From NCBI GenBank assembly GCA_900751665.1, contig CAADSV010000072.1, positions 1 through 12,683 on the forward strand: a DNA stretch of 12,683 nt, given 5' to 3'. This document shows, piece by piece, positions 6,379 to 12,255 of the stretch; position 1 is the stretch's first letter, and the number at the start of each line of letters is the position of its first letter. The position numbers and the translations under genes were made by a program. The notes under the pieces are model-generated. The model saw only the letters and a program-made list of their open reading frames with translations, was not told the origin of the DNA and did no database searches. This DNA is from an uncultured Collinsella sp. GTDB taxonomy: Bacteria > Actinomycetota > Coriobacteriia > Coriobacteriales > Coriobacteriaceae.

Positions 6379-6407
6379 ATTCTACAACACGTATGCACGC
6401 ATCGTAA
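6379..6407 (-). promoter_or_regulatory. Putative sigma70-type promoter for infA
   Basis: On the minus strand TTACGA (6407-6402) is followed after exactly 17 bases by TAGAAT (6384-6379), one mismatch from the TATAAT consensus. Transcription would start near 6372, giving a leader of about 33 bases before the infA GTG. The -35 is poor (3 of 6), so an activator or a UP-like element may help. Confidence 0.4.
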
Positions 6408-6419
6408 TAACTTCGTAAT
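6402..6419. repeat. Short direct repeat at the -35 region
   Basis: TCGTAAT occurs at 6402-6408 and 6413-6419, an 11-base period, about one helical turn. The first copy covers the proposed -35 box. It could be an activator or repressor site. Confidence 0.35.
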
Positions 6420-6443
6420 GGCTCCACAACTAAGTGGAACTTG

Positions 6444-6460
6444 TTACATTTGAAATGTAA
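6444..6460. promoter_or_regulatory. Perfect 17-base palindrome
   Basis: TTACATTTGAAATGTAA is an 8-bp inverted repeat around a single G. It overlaps the left end of the large nested inverted repeat and lies upstream of the proposed infA promoter. It looks like a dimeric-repressor operator, but no known consensus fits well enough to name a factor. Confidence 0.4.
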
Positions 6461-6581
6461 AACAAAGCCGTTCCCTGATGCCCAAGATCGCCTTGAAATG
6501 AGAAGGCATAGACCTTGGGGTCATGCCTTCGAAATTGAAAGGCGAGGATGGGCATCAGGGGGCGGCGACTTTTACATTTCA
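6451..6581. repeat. 131-base nested inverted repeat (long structured element)
   Basis: The whole stretch folds back on itself in six successive perfect stems: 6451-6462 with 6570-6581 (12 bp), 6467-6470 with 6563-6566 (4), 6473-6484 with 6549-6560 (12), 6488-6494 with 6539-6545 (7), 6502-6509 with 6523-6530 (8) and 6511-6514 with 6519-6522 (4). The apex is a 4-base loop. That makes 47 Watson-Crick pairs in 131 bases. The right outer arm contains the map stop codon. On the minus strand the inner stems are followed by TTTGTTTT, so it may terminate map transcripts. It could equally be a miniature inverted-repeat element or a structured RNA. Confidence 0.85.
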
Positions 6582-7360
6582 CCGCCTTGCAAGGAACACC
6601 AAGCACCTTGCGCGTCGGTGGTGAGAATCACCGGACCGTCATCGGTGATGGCGACGGTGTTCTCATAGTGCGCGGCGGGCAGGTGGTCGTTGGTCGTGAC
6701 GATCCAACCATCGGAGCCCGTGCTCACATGATTGGATCCCATCGTGACCATCGGCTCGATGGCAATGACCATACCGGCCTGGAGACGAACGCCCCTCCCC
6801 TTCTTTCCATAATTTGGAACGTTGGGGTCCTCGTGCATCACATGGCCAATACCGTGCCCCACATAATCGCGAAGCACGCCATAGCCGTGAGACTCGGCGA
6901 GAGACTGGACGGCATAACCAATGTCCCCAATATGGTTACCGGGAACAGCCTGCTCGATGGCAGCCTTAAGGCAATCGCGCGTAACCTCGCACAGGGCCTT
7001 GGCCTCGGGCGTGGGGGTACCGACGAAAAACGTCCAAGCGTTATCGCCGACCCAACCGTCAACAACGGCTCCCGTATCGATGGAGATGATATCCCCATCG
7101 CGCAGGATCATGTCGGGATTGGGAATACCGTGCACCACGGCATCGTTAATCGATGCGCAAATGGTCCCCGGAAACCCGCCGTAACCCTTAAAGGCCGGGG
7201 TGCCACCATGCATGCGGATAATCTGCTCCGCAAGCTGATCGAGCTCAAAGGTCGAAACACCAGGGCGAACCATGGCTCCAACGTGGCGGAGCGCCATCTT
7301 AGATAGCGCTCCTGCCTTCTTCATCTGCTCGATTTGCGTTGCAGACTTAATCTTGATCAT
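6572..7360 (-). CDS. map: Methionine aminopeptidase, type I
   Basis: Removes the initiator methionine from nascent proteins. 262 residues. All five metal ligands of the family are present: Asp95 (SIDTG), Asp106 (VGDNAW), His169 (GHGIG), Glu202 (IEPM) and Glu233 (HYENT). Substrate-contacting His77 is in AVVHGIP. It lacks the N-terminal zinc/SH3-binding extension of longer type Ic enzymes, so it is the short form. ATG at 7358-7360 overlaps the adk stop as ATGA, indicating translational coupling. The last codons (Glu-Met-stop) lie inside the outer arm of the inverted repeat that follows, so the extreme C-terminus may have been shaped by that element. Confidence 0.98.
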   Translation of the reverse strand: MIKIKSATQIEQMKKAGALSKMALRHVGAMVRPGVSTFELDQLAEQIIRMHGGTPAFKGYGGFPGTICASINDAVVHGIPNPDMILRDGDIISIDTGAVVDGWVGDNAWTFFVGTPTPEAKALCEVTRDCLKAAIEQAVPGNHIGDIGYAVQSLAESHGYGVLRDYVGHGIGHVMHEDPNVPNYGKKGRGVRLQAGMVIAIEPMVTMGSNHVSTGSDGWIVTTNDHLPAAHYENTVAITDDGPVILTTDAQGAWCSLQGGEM

Positions 7361-7983
7361 AGACCGAGAGCCTCTTTGACATCCCCGTACACGGTCTCGC
7401 GAGCCTGGTCACCGTTGACCGACTTGAGCAGACCCTGGCCACGATAGTAGTCGACGAGCGGGCTCGTGGACTTCTCGTAGACGTCGAGACGGTTCTTGAT
7501 GGTCTCGGGCTTGTCGTCGTCGCGCTGATACATCTCGCCACCACACTTGGGGCAGGTAGCATCGGCAGCGGTGCCGGTGTAACCGCAGGCGCGGCAGGTG
7601 CGACGCGAAGACAGACGGTCGATGATGACCTCGGGGGCCACGTCGACCAGAAGGGCGCAGTCGATCTCGCGACCCATGGCGGAGAGCTCGGAATCGAGCG
7701 TCACAGCCTGGGCGGTGTTGCGCGGGAAGCCGTCGAGAATGAAACCCTGCTGGGCGTCATCGGCGGCAAGGCGCTCCTTGACAAGGTCGATCACGAGCTG
7801 GTCGGGAACGAGCTCGCCAGCGTCCATGTACTTCTTAGCCTGAATACCAAGCTCCGTGCCACCCTTGACGGCAGCACGCAGCAGGTCGCCCGTGGAAATG
7901 TGAGCGACGCCAAACTCGGCGACGAGCTCCTGTGCGACGGTGCCCTTACCGGCACCCGGAGCTCCGAGCAATACGAGGTTCAT
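7357..7983 (-). CDS. adk: Adenylate kinase with zinc LID
   Basis: Converts ATP + AMP to two ADP. 208 residues. P-loop GAPGAGKGT (7-15), AMP-binding STGDLLR (30-36), DGFPRN (84-89) and a long-form LID with Cys130, Cys133, Cys144 and Cys147. The CxxC-x10-CxxC pattern is the structural zinc site typical of Gram-positive enzymes. ATG at 7981-7983 has AGGAGG 7 bases upstream. A TTG two codons earlier is too close to that site. The ribosome-binding site begins within a few bases of the secY stop, and the adk stop overlaps map, so secY-adk-map appears to be one coupled block. Confidence 0.98.
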   Translation of the reverse strand: MNLVLLGAPGAGKGTVAQELVAEFGVAHISTGDLLRAAVKGGTELGIQAKKYMDAGELVPDQLVIDLVKERLAADDAQQGFILDGFPRNTAQAVTLDSELSAMGREIDCALLVDVAPEVIIDRLSSRRTCRACGYTGTAADATCPKCGGEMYQRDDDKPETIKNRLDVYEKSTSPLVDYYRGQGLLKSVNGDQARETVYGDVKEALGL

Positions 7984-8001
7984 GAGCAATCCTCCTCTAG
8001 C

Positions 8002-9288
8002 CTATTTAAAGAATCCATCGTAATCATACATCTTGATCTGGCCTTCGAGCTTATCGACCGTGTCGAGCACGACGCCGACCATGATGAGGATGGACGTGCC
8101 GCCAAATGCCTGAATCAGATGGTTACCCGTGAAGGAGAAGATGATCGAAGGCACAATGGCGATGAGCGCCAAGAAGACAGCGCTGGGAAGCGTGATCTTG
8201 TTGATCGCGTTCTTGATGTAGGCCGCGGTAGCCCTGCCCGGACGGACGCCCGGAATAAAGCCACCCTGCTTCTTAAGGTTGTCGGCCGTGTCGTCGGGGT
8301 TGAACACCATGGAGGTGTAGAAGTATGCGAAGAACACGATGAGGACAACGTTAAGCACCCAGTTGAGCCAACCGGTCGAAAGCGCGGAGGCAACTGCCTG
8401 AATCCAGCCGATGCCGGGGAAGAACACAGCAATCTGGGCCGGGAAGTACAGCAGCGCCGAAGCGAAGATAATCGGCACGACACCCGCGGTGTTGACCTTG
8501 ATGGGCAGGTAGGTGGTCTGGCCACCCATCATGCGACGGCCCACGACGCGCTTGGCGTAAGAGACCGGAATGCGGCGCTGGCCGCGCTCAAGGAAAACGA
8601 TCAGCGGGATGACCAGCAGGATGATGGCGCAGATGATCACCATGGTGATGATGCCACCGGCGTTACCCTCGGTGCTGGAGAAAATCGCCTGCGGAAGACC
8701 GGCCATGATGTTCGCGAAGATGATCAGCGACATGCCATTGCCGATACCGCGCTGGGTGATGAGCTCACCAATCCACATGATCAGCATAGCGCCCGCGGTG
8801 AGCGTGCCGACGATCATGAGGTCGAAGATGATCTCGGGAGCGCCGGCGCCATTAAAGCTGATGCCGAAGCTCTTAAAGAGGAAGAGGTAACCCACGGAGT
8901 TGAGGATAGCCAGAGCCAAGGTGAGGTAACGCGAATACTGCGTAATCTTGGTCTGACCGACCTCGCCCTCGCGGGCAAGCTCATGCAGGGAAGGCACGAC
9001 GGCCTGGAGCATCTGGAGGATAATCGAGCTCGTGATGTACGGCATGATGCCCAAAGAGAACACCGAGACATAGCTCAACGCGCCACCAGAGAAAAGATTC
9101 AGGAGGGCCATAGCACCTGCGGCGACCGAGTTGCTCCCGGTCGAGAAAAGGCCCAGCATCCCCTGGAAGGGAATGCCGGGCACAGGAACGTGCGCACCAA
9201 TGCGGTACACGACGAGCATAGCTATGGTAAAAAGAATCTTTTCGCGCAGTTCTTTGATGCGGAAAGCATTCTTAAGACCATTTAGCAC
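8002..9288 (-). CDS. secY: Preprotein translocase subunit SecY
   Basis: Pore of the Sec translocon in the cytoplasmic membrane. 428 residues, with hydrophobic segments consistent with the usual ten transmembrane helices. The N-terminus is typical: LKNAFRIKELREKILFTIAM, then RIGAHVPVPGI. The mid-protein cytoplasmic loop has RRIPVSYAKR and GGQTTYLPIKVNTAGVVPII. The later FIPGVRPG block also matches the family. The start is GTG at 9286-9288, which overlaps the rplO stop (TGCTAA). An upstream AAAGG within rplO is the only ribosome-binding candidate, so initiation probably depends on translation of rplO. Placed between rplO and adk as usual. Confidence 0.98.
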   Translation of the reverse strand: MLNGLKNAFRIKELREKILFTIAMLVVYRIGAHVPVPGIPFQGMLGLFSTGSNSVAAGAMALLNLFSGGALSYVSVFSLGIMPYITSSIILQMLQAVVPSLHELAREGEVGQTKITQYSRYLTLALAILNSVGYLFLFKSFGISFNGAGAPEIIFDLMIVGTLTAGAMLIMWIGELITQRGIGNGMSLIIFANIMAGLPQAIFSSTEGNAGGIITMVIICAIILLVIPLIVFLERGQRRIPVSYAKRVVGRRMMGGQTTYLPIKVNTAGVVPIIFASALLYFPAQIAVFFPGIGWIQAVASALSTGWLNWVLNVVLIVFFAYFYTSMVFNPDDTADNLKKQGGFIPGVRPGRATAAYIKNAINKITLPSAVFLALIAIVPSIIFSFTGNHLIQAFGGTSILIMVGVVLDTVDKLEGQIKMYDYDGFFK

Positions 9289-9731
9289 GGCAGCTCGACC
9301 TTTCCGCCGGCGGCCTCGATCTTGGCCTGCGCAGAAGCGCTGACCTTGTCGACCTTGACCGTGAACTTCTTGGTGAGCTCACCATTGCCGAGCACCTTGA
9401 CGGGCTCGAACTCGCTCTTGGTGATGCGAGCGGCCTTAAGAGCAGCACCGTCGATCACAGCGCCGTCCTCGAACTTACGCTCGAGACGCTCGACGTTGAC
9501 AGCGGTGTACTCGATACGACGGGGGTTGCGGAAGCCCGGAAGCTTGGGCAGGCGCATAGCCAGCGGAGTCTGGCCACCCTCGAAGCCGGCACCCTTGGTG
9601 CCACCAGAGCGGGAACCCTGGCCCTTCTGGCCGCGGCCAGAAGTGGTGCCGTGACCCGAAGAATTGCCACGGCCGACGCGCTTGCGGTTCTTGGTGGAAC
9701 CGGGCGCGGGAGTAAGATCGTGAAGCTGCAT
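9282..9731 (-). CDS. rplO: 50S ribosomal protein uL15
   Basis: Large-subunit assembly protein. 149 residues. The extended N-terminal arm, rich in Gly, Arg and Ser (KRVGRGNSSGHGTTSGRGQK, GSRSGG), and GFEGGQTPLAMRLPKLPGF are diagnostic; the globular domain ends KIEAAGGKVELPC. ATG at 9729-9731 with GAGGAG upstream, three bases after the rpmD stop. Its end overlaps the secY start by seven bases. Confidence 0.98.
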   Translation of the reverse strand: MQLHDLTPAPGSTKNRKRVGRGNSSGHGTTSGRGQKGQGSRSGGTKGAGFEGGQTPLAMRLPKLPGFRNPRRIEYTAVNVERLERKFEDGAVIDGAALKAARITKSEFEPVKVLGNGELTKKFTVKVDKVSASAQAKIEAAGGKVELPC

Positions 9732-9734
9732 TTG

Positions 9735-9917
9735 CTACTCCTCTACAATCTCGACAAGGTGCTTGACCTTGAAGATCATGCCGCGGACGGACTCGTTGTC
9801 AGCAATCTCGCGAACCTCGCGGATCCTGTGGAGACCGAGGGCACGGACAGTACGAACCTGATCCTGCTTGCAACCGTTGGTGCTGCGGATCTGCTTGATC
9901 TTGATGGTGTCAGCCAT
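9735..9917 (-). CDS. rpmD: 50S ribosomal protein uL30
   Basis: 60 residues, normal for bacterial uL30. It has the expected KIKQIRSTNGCKQDQVRTVR opening, then ALGLHRIREVREIADNESVR, and ends in the MIFKVKHLVEIVEE strand-helix. ATG at 9915-9917 is two bases after the rpsE stop, with its ribosome-binding site inside rpsE. Order rpsE-rpmD-rplO is standard for spc operons. Confidence 0.98.
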   Translation of the reverse strand: MADTIKIKQIRSTNGCKQDQVRTVRALGLHRIREVREIADNESVRGMIFKVKHLVEIVEE

Positions 9918-9919
9918 GC

Positions 9920-10444
9920 TTAGTTCTCCTTACCGACGAACATCTCGGAGACCGTCAGGCCACGGCGAGCCGCGACGTCCTCAGGGCTGGAGAGCTCCTT
10001 GAGGCCCTCGACGGCAGCCTTGATGATGTTGAGGCCGTTGTCGGTACCGAGGGACTTGGACAGGACGTTCTTGATGCCAGCAAGCTCGAAGAGGGGGCGC
10101 ACAGCGCCGCCGGCGATAACGCCGGTACCCTCGACAGCGGGCTTAATGATGATGCGGCCGGCACCAAAGTGACCGAGAACCTCGTGCGGGATGGTGCCCT
10201 GATCGGTCACCGGCACGTGGAACATGTTCTTCTTGGCATCGAGAGACGCCTTGGAGATGGCCAGGGGCACCTCAGCGGACTTGCCCATGCCAACGCCGAC
10301 GTTGCCCTTGCCGTCGCCAACGACGACGAGAGCGACGAGGCTCATGCGACGACCACCCTTGACGGTCTTCGACACGCGGTTGATGTAAACGACGCGCTCC
10401 TCGAACTCGGAGGCCTCGCGCTGCTGCTTCTGATTACGAGCCAT
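9920..10444 (-). CDS. rpsE: 30S ribosomal protein uS5
   Basis: Small-subunit protein at the mRNA entry channel, involved in decoding accuracy. 174 residues. The double-stranded RNA-binding-like N-domain reads FEERVVYINRVSKTVKGGRR, then MSLVALVVVGDGKGNVGVGM and GKSAEVPLAISKA. The C-domain has GTGVIAGGAVRPLFELAGIK and DNGLNIIKAAVEGL. ATG at 10442-10444 with AGGAGGT 9 bases upstream; 14-base gap from rplR. Confidence 0.98.
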   Translation of the reverse strand: MARNQKQQREASEFEERVVYINRVSKTVKGGRRMSLVALVVVGDGKGNVGVGMGKSAEVPLAISKASLDAKKNMFHVPVTDQGTIPHEVLGHFGAGRIIIKPAVEGTGVIAGGAVRPLFELAGIKNVLSKSLGTDNGLNIIKAAVEGLKELSSPEDVAARRGLTVSEMFVGKEN

Positions 10445-10458
10445 GTGCTACATACCTC

Positions 10459-10827
10459 CTAGAACTCGAGACCGGCGGCACGAGCACCGTCGGCGAGGGC
10501 CTTGACGCGGCCATGGTAGATACGGCCACCACGATCGAAGGCGACCTTGGTGATGCCGGCCTCGATGGCGCGCTTGCCAACGAGCTGACCGACCTTCTCC
10601 GCAGCCTCCTTGTTCGAGGTGTGGGTGCCCTTGAACTCGGCCTCGAGGGTCGAGGCGGAGACGAGCGTCAGGCTGGAGCCCTTGCTGTCGTCGATGATCT
10701 GGGCATAGATGTTGGCGTTAGTACGGGTCACGCGAAGACGCGGACGCTCGGCGGTACCCGAGACCTTGCCGCGAACACGACGCTGACGACGCTTGAGGCC
10801 TTCCAGCTTCGCCTTATGCTTGTTCAT
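10459..10827 (-). CDS. rplR: 50S ribosomal protein uL18
   Basis: Binds 5S rRNA in the central protuberance together with uL5. 122 residues. Basic N-terminus with RRQRRVRGKVSGTAERPRLR, then the fold RTNANIYAQIIDD. The C-terminus carries AFDRGGRIYHGRVKALADGA, the universal uL18 ending, followed by RAAGLEF. ATG at 10825-10827 preceded by AGGAG at 7-base spacing. A 75-base gap with a hairpin separates it from rplF. Confidence 0.98.
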   Translation of the reverse strand: MNKHKAKLEGLKRRQRRVRGKVSGTAERPRLRVTRTNANIYAQIIDDSKGSSLTLVSASTLEAEFKGTHTSNKEAAEKVGQLVGKRAIEAGITKVAFDRGGRIYHGRVKALADGARAAGLEF

Positions 10828-10855
10828 ACGTAAACTCCTAAAAAGGTTGATCTTG

Positions 10856-10877
10856 CCAGCACCTGACGGGGTGCTGG
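10856..10877 (-). other. Intercistronic hairpin rplF-rplR
   Basis: CCAGCACC (10856-10863) pairs perfectly with GGTGCTGG (10870-10877) around a 6-base loop. No T-run follows on the minus strand, so it is not a standard terminator. It may act in RNA stability, processing or regulation. Confidence 0.7.
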
Positions 10878-10902
10878 TCTTATGCGAGTGAGTCGGTTAC
10901 GA

Positions 10903-11439
10903 CTACTTGGCGGCCTTACCCAGCTTGCGGCGGATGTGCTCGCCAACGTAGTGGATACCCTTGCCCTTGTAAGGCTCGGGAGGACGATGGCCGCGGATCT
11001 CAGCGGCGATCTGACCGACCTGCTGCTTGTTGATACCCTTGACGTTCACGTGGGTGTTATCGGGAACCTCGAAGGTGATGCCCTCGGGAGCCTCGACGAT
11101 CACGGGGTGCGAGAAGCCCAGGGAGAACTCGAGGTTCTTGCCCTTCTGCTGCACGCGGTAACCGACGCCGGCGAGCTCGAGCTTCTTCTCGAAGCCCTCG
11201 GAAACGCCAACAACCATGTTGTGGATGAGGGCGCGGGTGAGGCCGTGGCGGGCACGGGTCTCACGCTCGTCGTCGGGACGGGAAACGGTGAGGACGTTGT
11301 CCTCGACGTTGATAGCGAGCTTCTCAAAGACATCGAGCTCGAGCTGGCCCTTGGGGCCCTTGACGACAACGTTGTTGCCGTTGACTGCCACTTCGACTCC
11401 GGCGGGAATCTGGACAGGCTTATTACCGATACGAGACAC
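10903..11439 (-). CDS. rplF: 50S ribosomal protein uL6
   Basis: Large-subunit protein near the GTPase-associated centre. 178 residues. Two repeated uL6 domains: SRIGNKPVQIPAGVEV and VVKGPKGQLEL in the first, then GVGYRVQQKGKNLEFSLGFS and the second domain. The signature EIRGHRPPEPYKGKGIHYVG lies near the C-terminus. The start is GTG at 11437-11439, fixed by AAGGAG upstream and by the conserved MSRIG beginning. Lies between rpsH and rplR as expected. Confidence 0.98.
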   Translation of the reverse strand: MSRIGNKPVQIPAGVEVAVNGNNVVVKGPKGQLELDVFEKLAINVEDNVLTVSRPDDERETRARHGLTRALIHNMVVGVSEGFEKKLELAGVGYRVQQKGKNLEFSLGFSHPVIVEAPEGITFEVPDNTHVNVKGINKQQVGQIAAEIRGHRPPEPYKGKGIHYVGEHIRRKLGKAAK

Positions 11440-11472
11440 GGTGATCTCCTTTCCTTCTACCTACCGAGCGAA

Positions 11473-11871
11473 TTACCAGACGTAAGCGATGATCTCGCCG
11501 CCGACGTTGTGCTTGCGAGCATCGCGGTCGGTCATGACGCCATGGCTGGTGGAAATAATGGCGGTACCAAGGCCACCACGGACGCGGGGCATGTCGGCAA
11601 CGCCGGTGTACTTACGCAGGCCCGGCTTGGAAATGCGGCGGATGCCGTTGATGACCTTAGCCTTCTTGGGACCATACTTAAGCGTGATGTGCAGAGTCTT
11701 CTGGGGAACGGTGTCCTCGACATCGTAGCCCTCGATGTAGCCCTCCTCGTGCAGAACACGAGCGATCTCGACGAGCTTCTTGCTGCTCGGCATGGAGACC
11801 GTGGCCTTGTTCACAGAGTTAGCGTTACGGATGCGCGTAAGCATATCTGCGATCGGGTCTGTAAGGTTCAT
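11473..11871 (-). CDS. rpsH: 30S ribosomal protein uS8
   Basis: Central-domain 16S rRNA binder, in E. coli also the translational repressor of the spc operon. 132 residues. DPIADMLTRIRNAN opens the N-domain; ISTSHGVMTDRDARKHNVGG and EIIAYVW close the C-domain and are diagnostic. ATG at 11869-11871 with AAGGAG upstream. A 119-base gap separates it from rpsN, larger than usual for this pair. Confidence 0.98.
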   Translation of the reverse strand: MNLTDPIADMLTRIRNANSVNKATVSMPSSKKLVEIARVLHEEGYIEGYDVEDTVPQKTLHITLKYGPKKAKVINGIRRISKPGLRKYTGVADMPRVRGGLGTAIISTSHGVMTDRDARKHNVGGEIIAYVW

Positions 11872-11913
11872 ACAGATTCTCCTTCGTTCTTGATGAACAC
11901 GTGCTCTTGGTTC

Positions 11914-11934
11914 TTCGCCGCCCTTAACGGCAAA
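11914..11934 (-). other. Hairpin in the rpsN-rpsH spacer
   Basis: On minus-strand RNA UUUGCCG (11934-11928) pairs with CGGCGAA (11920-11914), seven pairs including one G-U, around a 7-base loop. No U-run follows. The 119-base spacer otherwise shows no gene. Confidence 0.4.
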
Positions 11935-11990
11935 GCCTAACTAGCGCGTTTTCCCTGTTCCAAACTGTTGCTTGAAACGCTGGTAGTGAC

Positions 11991-12176
11991 TTACCAGCTG
12001 GCCTTCTTAACGCCGGGAAGCTCGCCCTTGAGTGCAAGCTCACGGAAGCAGACACGGCACAGGCCGAACTTGCGGTACACAGAGTGCGGACGGCCGCAGC
12101 GCTGGCAGCGCGTGTACTCACGAGTAGAGAACTTCTGCTTGCGATTGCACTTGACGATCATCGATGTCTTAGCCAC
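11991..12176 (-). CDS. rpsN: 30S ribosomal protein uS14, zinc type (type Z)
   Basis: Small-subunit head protein. 61 residues, the short zinc-binding form (the zinc-free form is about 90-100). Cys24, Cys27, Cys40 and Cys43 in YTRCQRCGRPHSVYRKFGLC and RVCFREL form the zinc site. The start is GTG at 12174-12176, with AGGAGG 6 bases upstream and the conserved MAK.SMI N-terminus. An internal ATG five codons later is less likely. Sits between rplE and rpsH as usual. Confidence 0.98.
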   Translation of the reverse strand: MAKTSMIVKCNRKQKFSTREYTRCQRCGRPHSVYRKFGLCRVCFRELALKGELPGVKKASW

Positions 12177-12205
12177 TTATATCCTCCTCACATAGAGTAT
12201 TGTTC

Positions 12206-12247
12206 GCCCCAAGCGCCGCCCCCTTGTGGGAACGGCGCTTATAGGGC
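12206..12247 (-). other. Intercistronic hairpin rplE-rpsN
   Basis: AAGCGCCG (12211-12218) pairs perfectly with CGGCGCTT (12233-12240). An inner CCC/GGG (12221-12223 with 12228-12230) closes a TTGT loop. An outer GCCC/GGGC (12206-12209 with 12244-12247) extends it across a small internal loop. It lies between the rplE stop and the rpsN ribosome-binding site. No U-run follows, so attenuation, processing or stability are more likely than termination. Confidence 0.65.
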
Positions 12248-12255
12248 AGGTGAAC

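Noticed and set aside
6346..6571. tRNA or small protein gene in the map-infA gap
   Set aside because: No cloverleaf with a T-loop GTTCRA pattern was seen, and open frames here only read through the palindrome.
7900..9285. Long plus-strand open frame (461 codons) opposite secY and adk
   Set aside because: Antisense to secY throughout; Asp/His/Glu-rich composition is what reverse-complemented hydrophobic codons give.
10882..11940. Plus-strand open frame (352 codons) opposite rplF and rpsH
   Set aside because: Spans two well-defined genes in reverse; no family match and no ribosome-binding site logic.
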